Shown: piece by piece, positions 44,524 through 53,865 of the stretch
Numbering within the stretch: the stretch's first letter is position 1
Layout of the letters: every line of letters starts with the position of its first letter
Source: Paenibacillus sp. FSL H7-0326
Lineage (GTDB): Bacteria; Bacillota; Bacilli; Paenibacillales; Paenibacillaceae
Length of the DNA: 64,000 nucleotides
Assembly (NCBI RefSeq): GCF_001955535.1
Contig: NZ_MPVN01000005.1
Coordinates: 62,001 to 126,000, forward strand
Reading direction: 5' to 3'
Program-made: the position numbers and the translations under genes
The notes under the pieces: model-generated
What the model saw: only the letters and a program-made list of their open reading frames with translations
What the model was told of the DNA's origin: nothing
Databases searched by the model: none

Positions 44524-46143
44524 TTACTGCACGCTCGTATATCTTGCATACGCTTCAGTCCGGATCTGAACCAATCGCTCCAGTCCCATATCATTCAGCT
44601 GCTTGAGGTATCCATCCCATTCCTCATCAATGGTGCCTTCCGTAATCCATTTGGCACGATTGGTACGGACATAGCCATCAATATCCGTCGTCAGTGTCGG
44701 CAGCTCCTGGAACTCCTCACTGCTGTACATGACATTCGGGAATGGTGTCGTCACATAGTCAGCGCCCAGCTTATCAATAACCAGCTTCAGACCGTCTCCG
44801 ACCGTTTCATCCAGAATAATGTTCTGTTCAAAGCTCGGACTGACATATTTCGGTCCAAAATCTCGCAGTGACTGCTCCCAATACCATGCATCTGCGCTCG
44901 TACCCTCTGGTGGACTCATCAGTGCATACGTATCATCGTCCTTCTTCTCAATGACAGTACCGATCGCTCCCCAGAAATTTTGAATACTGGCTTCATTCGT
45001 ATAGAACTGATCTGCCCAGCGGGCGACGACCTCAGGGTATTTGCTGGAAGTCGTGATCAGCAGCTCATTGCGTCTGAAGCTGAGCCCTACAGGGTCTCCT
45101 GCCTGATAACGCTGCCCGTCAGGTCCGGCAAGGGTTGGAATTGCCTCATATTCATCTTTCCATTTGCCGAACACCGCATCCGGTATCCACTGGTTCGTGA
45201 ATCCAATGAGCGCGGCATCCGGGTTCTGATGCTTCGCTGTAGACATCGTATTATCCTGTGTGAACAATTCAGGATCAATCAAGCCTTCTGCATACAGCTG
45301 ATGCGCCCATTTAATCGCTTCTTTATATTGCTCGGTTACTGGATAGAAGACCGGCTTGCCATCTTGGATCATCATGCTGCTGGCATTAATATCCGTAATA
45401 CCAAACGGACTCAGCAGATCACTGCTGATATCACCCGAGCCGCTGATCGGGATTTCATCCTGCTTGCCGTTACCGTTCGGGTCCTGCTCCTTGAAGGCCT
45501 TGAGCACCTGATACAGTTCATCCGTCGTTTCTGGAACCTCGAGTCCCAGACGATCCAGCCATACCTTGTTAATAATCGGCTGATTCATGGACTTCGGTCT
45601 CGAAGGCAGTCTTGCCGGCAGGGAGTAGATTTGCCCATCCGGGAAGGTACTGATCTTCTTCAGCTCCGGTGTCTCCTCCATAGCAGTCTTCAAATTCGGC
45701 ATATACTGATCAATATACTCATCCAGCGGACGGAAATAAGCCAGGTTGTTCACAATATCCGAATCCGAGAATACCGCATCACCCAGGATCACGTCCGGGA
45801 GCGTGCCGCTCGCCAGCATGATCGATTTTTGCTCACCCCAGTCATTGGAGGACATGACCTGCCAGTTGATCTTGACATTGGTCTGCTGCTCTAAGTCCTT
45901 AAGCCACTGGTTTTGCGTAAATGTATCCCCCATATTGCCCCACCGCACCGTCAGCACATCCAGCGTGATCGGTTCATTAACGATAGGCAGCCCCTCTTGA
46001 TTAAAGACAGCTTCATCTACGGCCTGCGGCTCCTCTGCTGTTTCATTGCTGCAGCCGATCAGCCCCAGGAGCAGTGTTGATGCCAGGACAACCGAAGTCA
46101 GCAGCTTCAATCGATAGGCTCTATTCCTATACTTCATCCCCAT
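44524..46143 (-). CDS. extracellular sugar-binding lipoprotein (LplA-type, SBP family 1)
   Basis: 539 residues. Lipoprotein signal ending LLLGLIGCSNE. The mature protein is of the long Paenibacillus/Bacillus LplA type: PITLDVLTVRWGNMGDTFTQNQWLKDLEQQT, KEQDPNGNGKQDEIPISG (an EF-hand-like Ca loop), and a C-terminal DEEWDGYLKQLNDMGLERL. Such proteins bind oligosaccharides for ABC import. It is the last gene of the permease-permease-binding protein operon, reverse of the usual order. Confidence 0.88.
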   Translation of the reverse strand: MGMKYRNRAYRLKLLTSVVLASTLLLGLIGCSNETAEEPQAVDEAVFNQEGLPIVNEPITLDVLTVRWGNMGDTFTQNQWLKDLEQQTNVKINWQVMSSNDWGEQKSIMLASGTLPDVILGDAVFSDSDIVNNLAYFRPLDEYIDQYMPNLKTAMEETPELKKISTFPDGQIYSLPARLPSRPKSMNQPIINKVWLDRLGLEVPETTDELYQVLKAFKEQDPNGNGKQDEIPISGSGDISSDLLSPFGITDINASSMMIQDGKPVFYPVTEQYKEAIKWAHQLYAEGLIDPELFTQDNTMSTAKHQNPDAALIGFTNQWIPDAVFGKWKDEYEAIPTLAGPDGQRYQAGDPVGLSFRRNELLITTSSKYPEVVARWADQFYTNEASIQNFWGAIGTVIEKKDDDTYALMSPPEGTSADAWYWEQSLRDFGPKYVSPSFEQNIILDETVGDGLKLVIDKLGADYVTTPFPNVMYSSEEFQELPTLTTDIDGYVRTNRAKWITEGTIDEEWDGYLKQLNDMGLERLVQIRTEAYARYTSVQ

Positions 46144-46204
46144 ATCATCGATCCCCTCTTATAAGACCAGACTCTATATCAGCGCATTACAGACTACATG
46201 ACGG

Positions 46205-47122
46205 CTATTGCTTCACGGCGCCAATCATCACCCCCTGATTGAAATACTTCTGTACGAATGGGTAAATACACATGATCGGCACTGTTGCGACAATAATGAC
46301 CGCATAGCGCATCAGATTGGCAAGACGCAGTGCAACGGCCGCCGCCTCTCCGGTTCCCATACTGGACTGCATCTGATTAGTAATCAGAATATTGCGCAAA
46401 ATGAGCTGCAGCGGATACAGATTCGGGTCCTTCAAATAGATAAGTGCATTAAAATACGAGTTCCAATGGCCCACCGCCGTCCATAAAGCAATAACAGAGA
46501 TCACAGCTTTGGACAGGGGAATAACGATCTGCAGGTAGTATCTCAAATTACCGCAGCCATCGAGCTGTGCCGCTTCCCACAAATCTTCAGGGATGCTGTG
46601 CTGAAAAAAAGTCCGGGCGACAATAATGTTATACACGGCAACCGAGAACGGAAGCACCATCACGAGAAAGGTATCATACATATGGAAGTCCCTGATCGTA
46701 AGGAAAGTCGGAATGAGCCCTCCATTAAAAAACATCGTGAAGATAAAAAAGAGCGAGATGGCTCTGCGGCCAAACAAATCCTTGCGGGATAACGCATAGG
46801 CTGCGGATATATTCACCACAAGGCTGATGACCGTACCAATGACCGTATACAGAATCGTGTTCCGATACCCAATCCATATATTCTCATGCTTTAGCAGCTC
46901 CTGATAGCCTGCCAGTGTGAACCCTTTGGGGAACAGCCACACCTGACCGTTCGCCACAGCTGCCGGATCACTGAACGAGGCGATGATAATAAAATATATC
47001 GGATACATGAGCACAATGAGCAGCATGACAGCAAACACATACATAGCAATCTCCAGCACTCTATCCGAGGAACGATTGTTAACAGGCCGGGCCGCTTGCC
47101 GGGGCGCATCCACATGGTCCAC
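46205..47122 (-). CDS. carbohydrate ABC transporter permease (YtcP/LplC type)
   Basis: 305 residues with six membrane spans. IASFSDPAAVANGQVWLFPKGFTLAGYQ is the typical N-terminal loop of YtcP/LplC permeases, and the EAA motif is EDLWEAAQLDGCGNLRYYLQIVIPLSKAV. Ends with FVQKYFNQGVMIGAVKQ, the classical family C-terminus. Its start is 28 bp after the partner permease gene. Confidence 0.92.
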   Translation of the reverse strand: MDHVDAPRQAARPVNNRSSDRVLEIAMYVFAVMLLIVLMYPIYFIIIASFSDPAAVANGQVWLFPKGFTLAGYQELLKHENIWIGYRNTILYTVIGTVISLVVNISAAYALSRKDLFGRRAISLFFIFTMFFNGGLIPTFLTIRDFHMYDTFLVMVLPFSVAVYNIIVARTFFQHSIPEDLWEAAQLDGCGNLRYYLQIVIPLSKAVISVIALWTAVGHWNSYFNALIYLKDPNLYPLQLILRNILITNQMQSSMGTGEAAAVALRLANLMRYAVIIVATVPIMCIYPFVQKYFNQGVMIGAVKQ

Positions 47123-47149
47123 TCTTTACTCCTCCTCTCCTGTAAGCTC

Positions 47150-48094
47150 CTACCACAGGCTGTTCTTGCTGTATTTCTTGGATATCTCATTCACCATGAT
47201 GAGCAGGATGAAATTAATGATCGTATTCGCGAGGTTAATGGCGGACGAGAAGCTGTACTGGCTGCTGAGCATCCCTATCTTATAAACATAAGTAGAGATG
47301 ACTTCACTTGAGGAGATGTTCAGGTTGTTCTGCATCAGATAGACCTTCTCGAAACCGACACCCAGCAGACTCCCCACTCTCAAGATGAGCAGTGTGACCG
47401 CCGTCGGCATAAGCATCGGCAGGTCGATATACCATATTTTTTGCCACCGGCTTGCTCCGTCCATCGTAGCTGCTTCGTACAGACTAGGGCTGACTGCGGA
47501 CAATGCCGCAATGAAGATAATGCTGTCCCAGCCGGTATGCTGCCACACATCGGACCATACATATACACTGCTGAACAACCCCGGTGATCCCATTAGATTA
47601 GGAGCCTCCGCGCCGAACAAGCGGTAAATGTGGCCGATCAGCCCTGTACTTGGCGATAAGAGGATCAGTAGCAATCCCACCATAACGACGGTCGAGATGA
47701 AATGCGGCATATAGGTTACGGTCTGAAAAAACCGCTTAAACCGGTTCTCCCTCATCTGGTTGATCATCAGTGCGAGCATGATGGGAATCGGAAACGTAGC
47801 CAGACTGTACAAGCTGAGGATCAGCGTATTCTTGATCGTCGTATCAAATTGATAGGAATTGAAAAACTTCTCGAAGTACTTGAGCCCTGCCCAGGGACTG
47901 CCGCCGATGCCAAGGGCCGGACTGTATTCTTTGAAGGCAATGACGATGCCGTACATCGGAATGTAAGCAAATAGCAGCAGCAATATTACAGCAGGCAGCA
48001 GCAGCAAATATAGACCCCAATTCCGCTTGATCTGCTGCACCGCAGGTACTCTTTTCCGATGACTCTGTTTTACACTTAAATCCGCTGTTCTCAC
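47150..48094 (-). CDS. carbohydrate ABC transporter permease (LplB type)
   Basis: 314 residues. NWGLYLLLLPAVILLLLFAYIPMYGIVIAFKEY is the usual LplB opening, PHFISTVVMVGLL and the EAA motif SLYEAATMDGASRWQKIWYIDLPML are conserved, and the end is VNEISKKYSKNSLW. First gene of the operon. The ATPase is not encoded here, as is common: a shared MsmX-type ATPase encoded elsewhere would serve. Confidence 0.92.
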   Translation of the reverse strand: MRTADLSVKQSHRKRVPAVQQIKRNWGLYLLLLPAVILLLLFAYIPMYGIVIAFKEYSPALGIGGSPWAGLKYFEKFFNSYQFDTTIKNTLILSLYSLATFPIPIMLALMINQMRENRFKRFFQTVTYMPHFISTVVMVGLLLILLSPSTGLIGHIYRLFGAEAPNLMGSPGLFSSVYVWSDVWQHTGWDSIIFIAALSAVSPSLYEAATMDGASRWQKIWYIDLPMLMPTAVTLLILRVGSLLGVGFEKVYLMQNNLNISSSEVISTYVYKIGMLSSQYSFSSAINLANTIINFILLIMVNEISKKYSKNSLW

Positions 48095-48122
48095 ATCCGC
48101 TCCCCTTTCCTGTCAGCTGCTT

Positions 48123-48137
48123 ATCGAAGCGCTTTCA
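48123..48137. promoter_or_regulatory. cre-like CcpA site before the sugar ABC operon
   Basis: ATCGAAGCGCTTTCA matches the cre consensus WTGNAANCGNWNNCW except at G3. It lies 28 bp upstream of the permease start codon, in position for carbon catabolite repression. Confidence 0.55.
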
Positions 48138-48377
48138 AACTTAACTCTCTTTTCATGTCTTGAGTATACTTCGCGTGAAGGGTACGTACTGGACTTGTAA
48201 CCGAGAGGATTCGGACCTTTCTACTGCCCAGCTCCTCTAATCTGACCTTACACGGCTCGTGCATTATGAGGGATTACGGACTTCTTCATGCACAATCCAG
48301 ACTTTGTGCAAAAATGACCTGACATCCATGTTCTTTTGACAGGAGAGGAATTATAATATCAATACCATATAATAAAA

Positions 48378-48394
48378 CGCTTACATTATAAGCG
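48378..48394. promoter_or_regulatory. dyad before the sensor kinase gene
   Basis: CGCTTA-CATTA-TAAGCG, perfect 6-bp arms, 20 bp upstream of the start codon. The neighbouring AAAACGCTTACA also partly fits a cre site (two mismatches). The rest of the 48095-48414 divergent gap shows TTGACA at about 48339 but no well-spaced -10. Confidence 0.4.
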
Positions 48395-48414
48395 TCAGGA
48401 AAGGAAGCTTGACG

Positions 48415-50190
48415 ATGGATAGGGTAATCAAGCATAAGCACCGAAGGTCACATCCCATCCGGCATTATGTCAAAATCACGCTCCTGATCACGATCTCCGC
48501 TCTTCTGCTTGATCTCGCCATCAGCATGGCCTCCATCTCGATTGTTAAACAGCAGTCCACACGTTACCTCCAGGATACTGCCGATCTCTACCTGACAAGA
48601 ATCAATCATGACTTTGATTATATCAATCATTATATGGGCTGGACGCTGGCCAACGACGACAACATTGAAGCACTGGTACCCAAGCGGCAGGACGTTAACT
48701 ACGACGAATTTCTTGCAGCCAATGATAACCTGCGCAAACGCTACACGGAGCTGCAGAAGAACTACGGACCCGCGTACAATTTCTTCTATTATTCCAGCGA
48801 TGAGAAGCTCCTCCGCAATTACGCGCCCATGAGCATCACTTATCCCGAGTATCAGGAGCTTGGACAGCAATTGGTCAGCTATACAAGTGATCCCAATGTC
48901 TATGACAAGTTCTATTCCAACTGGACGCCCATTCTCATCCAGGATAAGTACTACATTATCAACATCGTGCCTTATCATGAGCAATACCTGATGTGTCTTA
49001 TTTCTGCGGATGATCTCATCGCGCCACTAAGACAGATTAATTTAGGAAAGAACGGCTTCTCTACTCTGGTTGATCAGGACGGCAGAATCTTGTCCAGTCC
49101 TGCAGCAGATATGGAACAGAGTCAAGAATCCGGGTTCAGCTTCCCATTCATCTCAGGTCCACGGACGACCGTAAGCAAGGCGTTCACCGATTCTACCATT
49201 AACGTGAGAATGTTCATTGAGTTCGGCGCATTTGAGAAGATTATGGTCGCTCAGCTCTTGATCCTGCTCCTGTTCGTTCTCGTCGCGTCCTCTCTGATCA
49301 TTGTCGTTATGTATTTCAAGGGCAGAGTGCTGAAGCCAATCCAGCAATTCTCCAAAAACCTCTCGAAGATGGCAGAGTCCAGCGAGCCGCTGGACTTCAC
49401 CAGCAGCCCCATTATTGAGCTGTCGGAAGCAGGATTACAATACAGAAATCTCATCGAGCAAATGAAACAAATCAAGATCGATATGTATGAACAGGAGCTG
49501 TCCAAGCAGCAGGTGCAGCTTGAGTATATGAAAATGCAAATCAGGCCGCACTTTTTTCTCAACTGCCTCACCAACATCTACAGTATGGCCCAAATGCAAA
49601 TGCACAAGGAGATCGAGTATATGGCCCTCTCCACCTCCTCGTACTTCCGGTATATTTTCCAGAATAACGATCACTTTGTACGGCTTGGGGACGAGATTGA
49701 ACATGTCACAACTTATCTTGAAATCCAAAAGCACCGGTATCGGAATGCCTTCAGCTACGACATTAAGGGAAGTGACGCCGTCCGGGAGATGCTGCTTCCT
49801 CCACTCGTGCTTCAGACCTTCATAGAGAATGCCGTGAAATATGCCGTATCGAGAGATAACAAGCTGCAGATTCAGCTGCAATTGGAACAGAAGATGGATA
49901 GCAGCCGCCGTGTCCTCAAGATTGTAATTGAAGATTCAGGACCCGGATTTCCCGCAGAAATTCTGGAGCAGCTTCAGGCTGGTCAGCCGCTTGAGATGCT
50001 CCAAGGGCATAGAATCGGGATTATGAACACGCTGAAGCGGCTGGAGTCACTGTATGATGGAGAAGCCCGGGTGGTTTTTTCGAATCGCAGGTATGGCGGT
50101 GCCTGTATTCAGCTGTTTCTGCCACAGCCCTTGCAAGCCCAACTTGAAGGAGAAGGAAGGTACAAACATGAATGTATTGCTAGTGGATGA
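48415..50190 (+). CDS. sensor histidine kinase (YesM type)
   Basis: 591 residues. A membrane span near residues 15-40, an extracellular sensing domain of about 230 residues (dCache-like) and a second span (LLILLLFVLVASSLIIVVMYF) lead into HAMP and the His_kinase domain. Phosphorylated His lies in MQIRPHFFLNCLTNIY; ATP-binding boxes are FIENAVKYAVSRD and EDSGPGFP. ATG 48415 has AAAGGA 9 nt upstream. It overlaps the regulator gene by 23 bp. Probably senses the sugar taken up by the divergent ABC transporter. Confidence 0.92.
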   Translation: MDRVIKHKHRRSHPIRHYVKITLLITISALLLDLAISMASISIVKQQSTRYLQDTADLYLTRINHDFDYINHYMGWTLANDDNIEALVPKRQDVNYDEFLAANDNLRKRYTELQKNYGPAYNFFYYSSDEKLLRNYAPMSITYPEYQELGQQLVSYTSDPNVYDKFYSNWTPILIQDKYYIINIVPYHEQYLMCLISADDLIAPLRQINLGKNGFSTLVDQDGRILSSPAADMEQSQESGFSFPFISGPRTTVSKAFTDSTINVRMFIEFGAFEKIMVAQLLILLLFVLVASSLIIVVMYFKGRVLKPIQQFSKNLSKMAESSEPLDFTSSPIIELSEAGLQYRNLIEQMKQIKIDMYEQELSKQQVQLEYMKMQIRPHFFLNCLTNIYSMAQMQMHKEIEYMALSTSSYFRYIFQNNDHFVRLGDEIEHVTTYLEIQKHRYRNAFSYDIKGSDAVREMLLPPLVLQTFIENAVKYAVSRDNKLQIQLQLEQKMDSSRRVLKIVIEDSGPGFPAEILEQLQAGQPLEMLQGHRIGIMNTLKRLESLYDGEARVVFSNRRYGGACIQLFLPQPLQAQLEGEGRYKHECIASG

Positions 50191-51796
50191 TGATTACTTT
50201 GTCGTTGCTGCACTGGAGCAGAAGATCGACTGGAGCGCTCTATCCATTGATCAGGTCTACACTGCCTACAATATAGCCCAAGCCAGAGAGATCTTGTTGC
50301 AGCAGGATATTGAGATTATGGTATGCGATATTGAAATGCCGCAGGGCAGCGGGCTTGAGCTTCTAGCCTGGATTCGGGAGGAGAACTATGCAGTCCAAAC
50401 GATCTTCCTAACAAACTATGCCGACTTTAATTACGCGCAGAAGGCGATCGAGCTGCAAAGCTTTGACTATTTTCTGAAGCCGATCGCCTTCGACAAGCTC
50501 ACGCTGATCCTGTCCAAAGCGATATACAAGGTGCGGGAACAACGAAGGAATGAATCAGCGATTAAGGAGGGGCAGCTCTGGCAGAAAAATCAGCGCAAGC
50601 TGGTGGAGCATTTCTGGAGACAGCTCAGCACCGAGAAGAAAAATGCCCCAAGCTCAGCAGCTCTGGCTGAGGCGATCATTGAGCAGAGTCTGCCATATCA
50701 GTTGTCCGACCCGTTCCTGCCTCTGCTGATATCCATCTATGCTTACGACCAAAGCCTTGGCAAGGAAGACAAGGATTTATTCAACTATGCTCTTCATAAC
50801 GTACTCACGGAGCTATTTCATCATCCCTCCTTCACCTTGGAAGCTATGATTGAGGTCAAAGACAATCACTATTTTGTCATCCTCAGATGGTCTTCAGATG
50901 AAGAAGCCGCTCTTATCGAAACGGCGTGTACCTCCTTTATTCAAAAAGCAAACCGTTTCCTGAAATCCGATGCCTCGTGCTGCATCGGCGTAACCGCCCC
51001 CCTGCCAGAGCTGTACCAAGGAATACAGAATTTACTTCGCATGAATGAAGACATCATCAAGCACCGCAATCAAATGCTATATCTGGAGCAGTACCCTCAG
51101 GCAGAGGGAGTAAAGGCAGCCGTCTATACAGCGCCGGATTTGACACGGCTTGAAGAATGGCTGCATAAGGATGATCCGGTGTCGTTCTTGATTGAGGCGA
51201 AGTGCTGCCTGTATGACCTGATTGCGAACGGGCAGGGTCAAATCTTAAGTGCTTCCGTACTCCGTCTATTCCGATTAGACATGATTCAGCTCGTCTATTC
51301 CTATCTAAAGAGCAGAGAAATCCAGGCACATAAGCTGTATACCGGAAAAATTCATGATCAGTTATACGAAGCGTCCCTCTATTCAATAGAGGATATGGAG
51401 AAGTATATTGAATACCTGATCACAACTGCAGCGGAATACCGTCGTTATGCAGCCCAGCAGGACTCCGTCGTCGAGGAGATCAAGCAGCATATTCATAAGC
51501 ACTGCGGTGATGAGCTGACAAGGAACAGTTTGGGGGAAATGGTATATCTGAACCCTGATTATTTGGCACGCATCTTCAAGAAGGAGACCGGCATATCGCT
51601 CGGCGCTTACATTATTCAGACCCGGATCAGAAGTGCACGTCAGCTGCTGGAGAGTACATCACTATCCGTCTATTCCATCGCCGGGAAGGTCGGATATGCT
51701 AATTATCCCTATTTCTCCAAGCTGTTCAAGCAGGATGTTGGCTGCACTCCAAGTGAATATCGCAAGCTGAGGCAGGAAGCAGCCACCAGCATGTAG
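50168..51796 (+). CDS. response regulator with AraC-type DNA-binding domain (YesN type)
   Basis: 542 residues. Receiver domain: acidic pocket VDDD near residue 8, phosphoacceptor Asp54 in MVCDIEMPQGSG, Lys in FDYFLKPIAFDKL. A middle region of about 300 residues has no named domain. The C-terminal AraC domain has two HTHs, RNSLGEMVYLNPDYLARIFKKETG and SVYSIAGKVGYANYPYFSKLFKQDVGCTPSEYRK. Start 50168 has AGGAAGG upstream; it overlaps the kinase gene. Likely activates the divergent sugar ABC operon. Confidence 0.93.
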   Translation: MNVLLVDDDYFVVAALEQKIDWSALSIDQVYTAYNIAQAREILLQQDIEIMVCDIEMPQGSGLELLAWIREENYAVQTIFLTNYADFNYAQKAIELQSFDYFLKPIAFDKLTLILSKAIYKVREQRRNESAIKEGQLWQKNQRKLVEHFWRQLSTEKKNAPSSAALAEAIIEQSLPYQLSDPFLPLLISIYAYDQSLGKEDKDLFNYALHNVLTELFHHPSFTLEAMIEVKDNHYFVILRWSSDEEAALIETACTSFIQKANRFLKSDASCCIGVTAPLPELYQGIQNLLRMNEDIIKHRNQMLYLEQYPQAEGVKAAVYTAPDLTRLEEWLHKDDPVSFLIEAKCCLYDLIANGQGQILSASVLRLFRLDMIQLVYSYLKSREIQAHKLYTGKIHDQLYEASLYSIEDMEKYIEYLITTAAEYRRYAAQQDSVVEEIKQHIHKHCGDELTRNSLGEMVYLNPDYLARIFKKETGISLGAYIIQTRIRSARQLLESTSLSVYSIAGKVGYANYPYFSKLFKQDVGCTPSEYRKLRQEAATSM

Positions 51797-51851
51797 CCAG
51801 CTTGATTCTCAGACTGCAGCTTTCGTAGACCGCAATTTTCGTAGACCGCAA

Positions 51852-51883
51852 AAGCCCGGAGTTCCCTATCGGAACGCGGGCTT
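51852..51883. terminator. terminator between the regulator gene and the convergent PfpI gene
   Basis: AAGCCCG / CGGGCTT outer stem with inner GTTCC/GGAAC. Preceded by a 14-bp direct repeat TTCGTAGACCGCAA at 51822 and 51838. Confidence 0.75.
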
Positions 51884-51888
51884 GAGCT

Positions 51889-52482
51889 CTAAATATCAAT
51901 GTCATATTCCATTCTCTTCGCCGTCTGTCTCGCTGTCTCTTGACCACAGAAGCGCGATACGAGATGGAAGGACATATTAATACCTGCCGATATGCCCCCT
52001 GAGGTTACAATATCTGCTTCATCCACATATTTAACACCCCGCAGCACCTCTACTTCTGGAAACTCCTGCTCGAGACGCTGAGTATCCATCCAGTGGGTTG
52101 TAGCCTTTCTGCCGTCCAGCAATCCAGCTTGAGCCAATAATAGCGCTCCCGTGCAGACTGAAGCCATTACAGTGACCGATTTCTTCTGCTCTCTGATCCA
52201 GCTGATCACCTCCGGATTGTGAATTTCGATCTCCTCTGCCCCTTTCCCTCCTGGAATGATCGCAATGTCGAGCTTCGGATGGTTTGTCAGGAGATAATCA
52301 CTTTTCACTTTGAGCCCATTTCGTGCAGAGAGCAGCTCATCCTTCTCTGAAATCGTAATCACGTTGAAGCATTTTTCTCCGCTATCTAGAGCGCTTGCAA
52401 GTGAGAACACCTCAAAGGGTCCTGCAAAATCGAGAACCTCTACCTCATCAAATAACAGAATTCCTACTGTCAGCTGCTTCAT
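51889..52482 (-). CDS. DJ-1/PfpI family protein
   Basis: 197 residues. VGILLFDEVEVLDFAGPFEVFSLA opens the fold; the nucleophile-elbow Cys is in ASVCTGALLLAQAGLL with the acidic residue of the family in DEVEVLDFAGP(F/Y)E. A HxxD-type THWMDTQRLEQEFP segment follows, as in GATase1-like regulators without an AraC domain. Members range from isocyanide hydratases to glyoxalases/chaperones; exact role open. Divergent from the Fur-controlled reductase gene. Confidence 0.88.
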   Translation of the reverse strand: MKQLTVGILLFDEVEVLDFAGPFEVFSLASALDSGEKCFNVITISEKDELLSARNGLKVKSDYLLTNHPKLDIAIIPGGKGAEEIEIHNPEVISWIREQKKSVTVMASVCTGALLLAQAGLLDGRKATTHWMDTQRLEQEFPEVEVLRGVKYVDEADIVTSGGISAGINMSFHLVSRFCGQETARQTAKRMEYDIDI

Positions 52483-52566
52483 GGTACTGCCCCCTTTTAT
52501 AAGAACTTATCATCTAATATATTCTCATAGATTACTATAAAATAGTTCTTCTATACCAGATATCAA

Positions 52567-52596
52567 TTGACGATGATAATCGTTATCAAATATAAT
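52567..52596 (+). promoter_or_regulatory. sigma-A promoter of the ferredoxin-NADP reductase gene
   Basis: TTGACG (52567-52572), 18-bp spacer, TATAAT (52591-52596). The spacer is filled by the Fur box. Confidence 0.75.
52574..52588. promoter_or_regulatory. Fur box (7-1-7)
   Basis: TGATAATCGTTATCA fits the Bacillus Fur minimal 7-1-7 dyad TGATAATNATTATCA with one mismatch. It sits between the -35 and -10 elements, the classic position for iron-dependent repression. Confidence 0.8.
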
Positions 52597-52656
52597 AAGC
52601 GAAGATAAACCCGATAGGCAATTGTACAACTGACTATGCGGAAAGAAGGAACGTAA

Positions 52657-53706
52657 ATGATGAGCGAACAGCTTGAATTATATGATGTGACGATCATCGG
52701 CGGGGGCCCTGCCGGTATGTATACGGCTTTTTACAGTGGAATGAGAGATTTGAAGACCAAGCTGATTGAGGCACGGGAAGAGCTGGGCGGCCGAATTCTG
52801 ATCTATCCCGAGAAGATGATCTGGGATGTGGGCGGATTAACCCCTACTCTCGGTAAAGACCTGATTAAGCAACTGTCTCAGCAGGCGATGACCTTTGATC
52901 CGACGATTGTACTCGGACAGCATATTACCGGGCTGGAGCGTCAATCAGACGGCACCATTATTCTGACATCAGCAACAGGCGAGCGTCACTGGACCAAGAC
53001 CGTTGTCATGGCCATCGGCTATGGTATTCTCGAAATGGCGAAGCTCGAAATTGAGGGTGCAGACCGCTACGAAGTAAGCAATCTGCATTATACGGTACAG
53101 GAGCTGGAAGTATTCCGCGGCAAGCGTGTGCTCATCTCCGGCGGCGGTGATTCTGCCGTGGATTGGGCGAATGCATTGGAGCCGATCGCAGAGAGTCTGA
53201 TCGTCGTTCATCGGCGGGATCAATTCGGCGGTCATGAGCGCAATGTGGTGAAGATGAAGGAATCCTCCTGCATGGTGCGCACGCCTTATGCTATTGATTC
53301 ACTGCACAGTGCGAACGGAACGGATATTAACGAAGTGAGCATCCGCCATGTGGAGACAGGTGAACAGGAACGGATCGAAGTCGATGCCGTCATCGTTAAT
53401 CATGGGATGCGCTACAATTTTGGCCCGATTCGAGAATGGGGCATTGAAATGGGAGATTGGACTTGCAAAGTAGGGAGCAGCATGAACACGAACATTCCGG
53501 GTGTATTTGCTGCAGGTGATTTTGTGGATTTTGAAGGTAAGGTGCGTCTCATCGCAGGTACATTCACTGATGCCGTAAGTGCACTGAATGGAGCGAAGCT
53601 GTACATAGAGCCTGAAGCTGATAAATACGCCTACGTCTCCTCCCATAACGCGAAATTCAAAGAGAAAAACAAACAGCTCGGTGTTGTGGAGCAACACGAA
53701 CACTAA
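52657..53706 (+). CDS. ferredoxin-NADP(+) reductase, thioredoxin-reductase-like (YcgT/YumC type)
   Basis: 349 residues. FAD site [23 protein letters not shown] site [15 protein letters not shown], closing FAD motif [14 protein letters not shown]. It lacks the CxxC redox pair of thioredoxin reductases, which identifies the TrxR-like FNR class that passes electrons between NADPH and ferredoxin. AAGGA precedes the ATG pair at 52657. In B. subtilis the paralogue ycgT, unlike yumC, belongs to the Fur regulon, which matches the Fur box here. Likely used in iron release or assimilation. Confidence 0.88.
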   Translation: MMSEQLELYDVTIIGGGPAGMYTAFYSGMRDLKTKLIEAREELGGRILIYPEKMIWDVGGLTPTLGKDLIKQLSQQAMTFDPTIVLGQHITGLERQSDGTIILTSATGERHWTKTVVMAIGYGILEMAKLEIEGADRYEVSNLHYTVQELEVFRGKRVLISGGGDSAVDWANALEPIAESLIVVHRRDQFGGHERNVVKMKESSCMVRTPYAIDSLHSANGTDINEVSIRHVETGEQERIEVDAVIVNHGMRYNFGPIREWGIEMGDWTCKVGSSMNTNIPGVFAAGDFVDFEGKVRLIAGTFTDAVSALNGAKLYIEPEADKYAYVSSHNAKFKEKNKQLGVVEQHEH

Positions 53707-53712
53707 GATAAG

Positions 53713-53746
53713 ACCGGTCCTTCTTGAGAAGGCACCGGTTTTTTTG
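53713..53746 (+). terminator. terminator of the ferredoxin-NADP reductase gene
   Basis: ACCGGT-CTTC / GAAG-ACCGGT stem followed by seven T. Confidence 0.85.
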
Positions 53747-53802
53747 TCTGCAGGATATAAGGACAAGATATTGATATTTCGTGCTAAAATGCTGCAAGAG
53801 TC

Positions 53803-53814
53803 TCAAGCGCTTGA
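53803..53814. promoter_or_regulatory. 12-bp perfect palindrome before the GH42 gene
   Basis: TCAAGCGCTTGA, 52 bp upstream of the beta-galactosidase start. Central GCGC resembles LacI/CcpA-family operators but it differs from cre at three defined positions. Confidence 0.35.
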
Positions 53815-53865
53815 ACCTATAGTATATAAGCATACGAGATTTCAATCGAAACGAGGAATGGTTAT

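Noticed and set aside
44980-45894. 304-codon plus-strand ORF
   Set aside because: Antisense to the sugar-binding lipoprotein gene; no ribosome site, biased composition.
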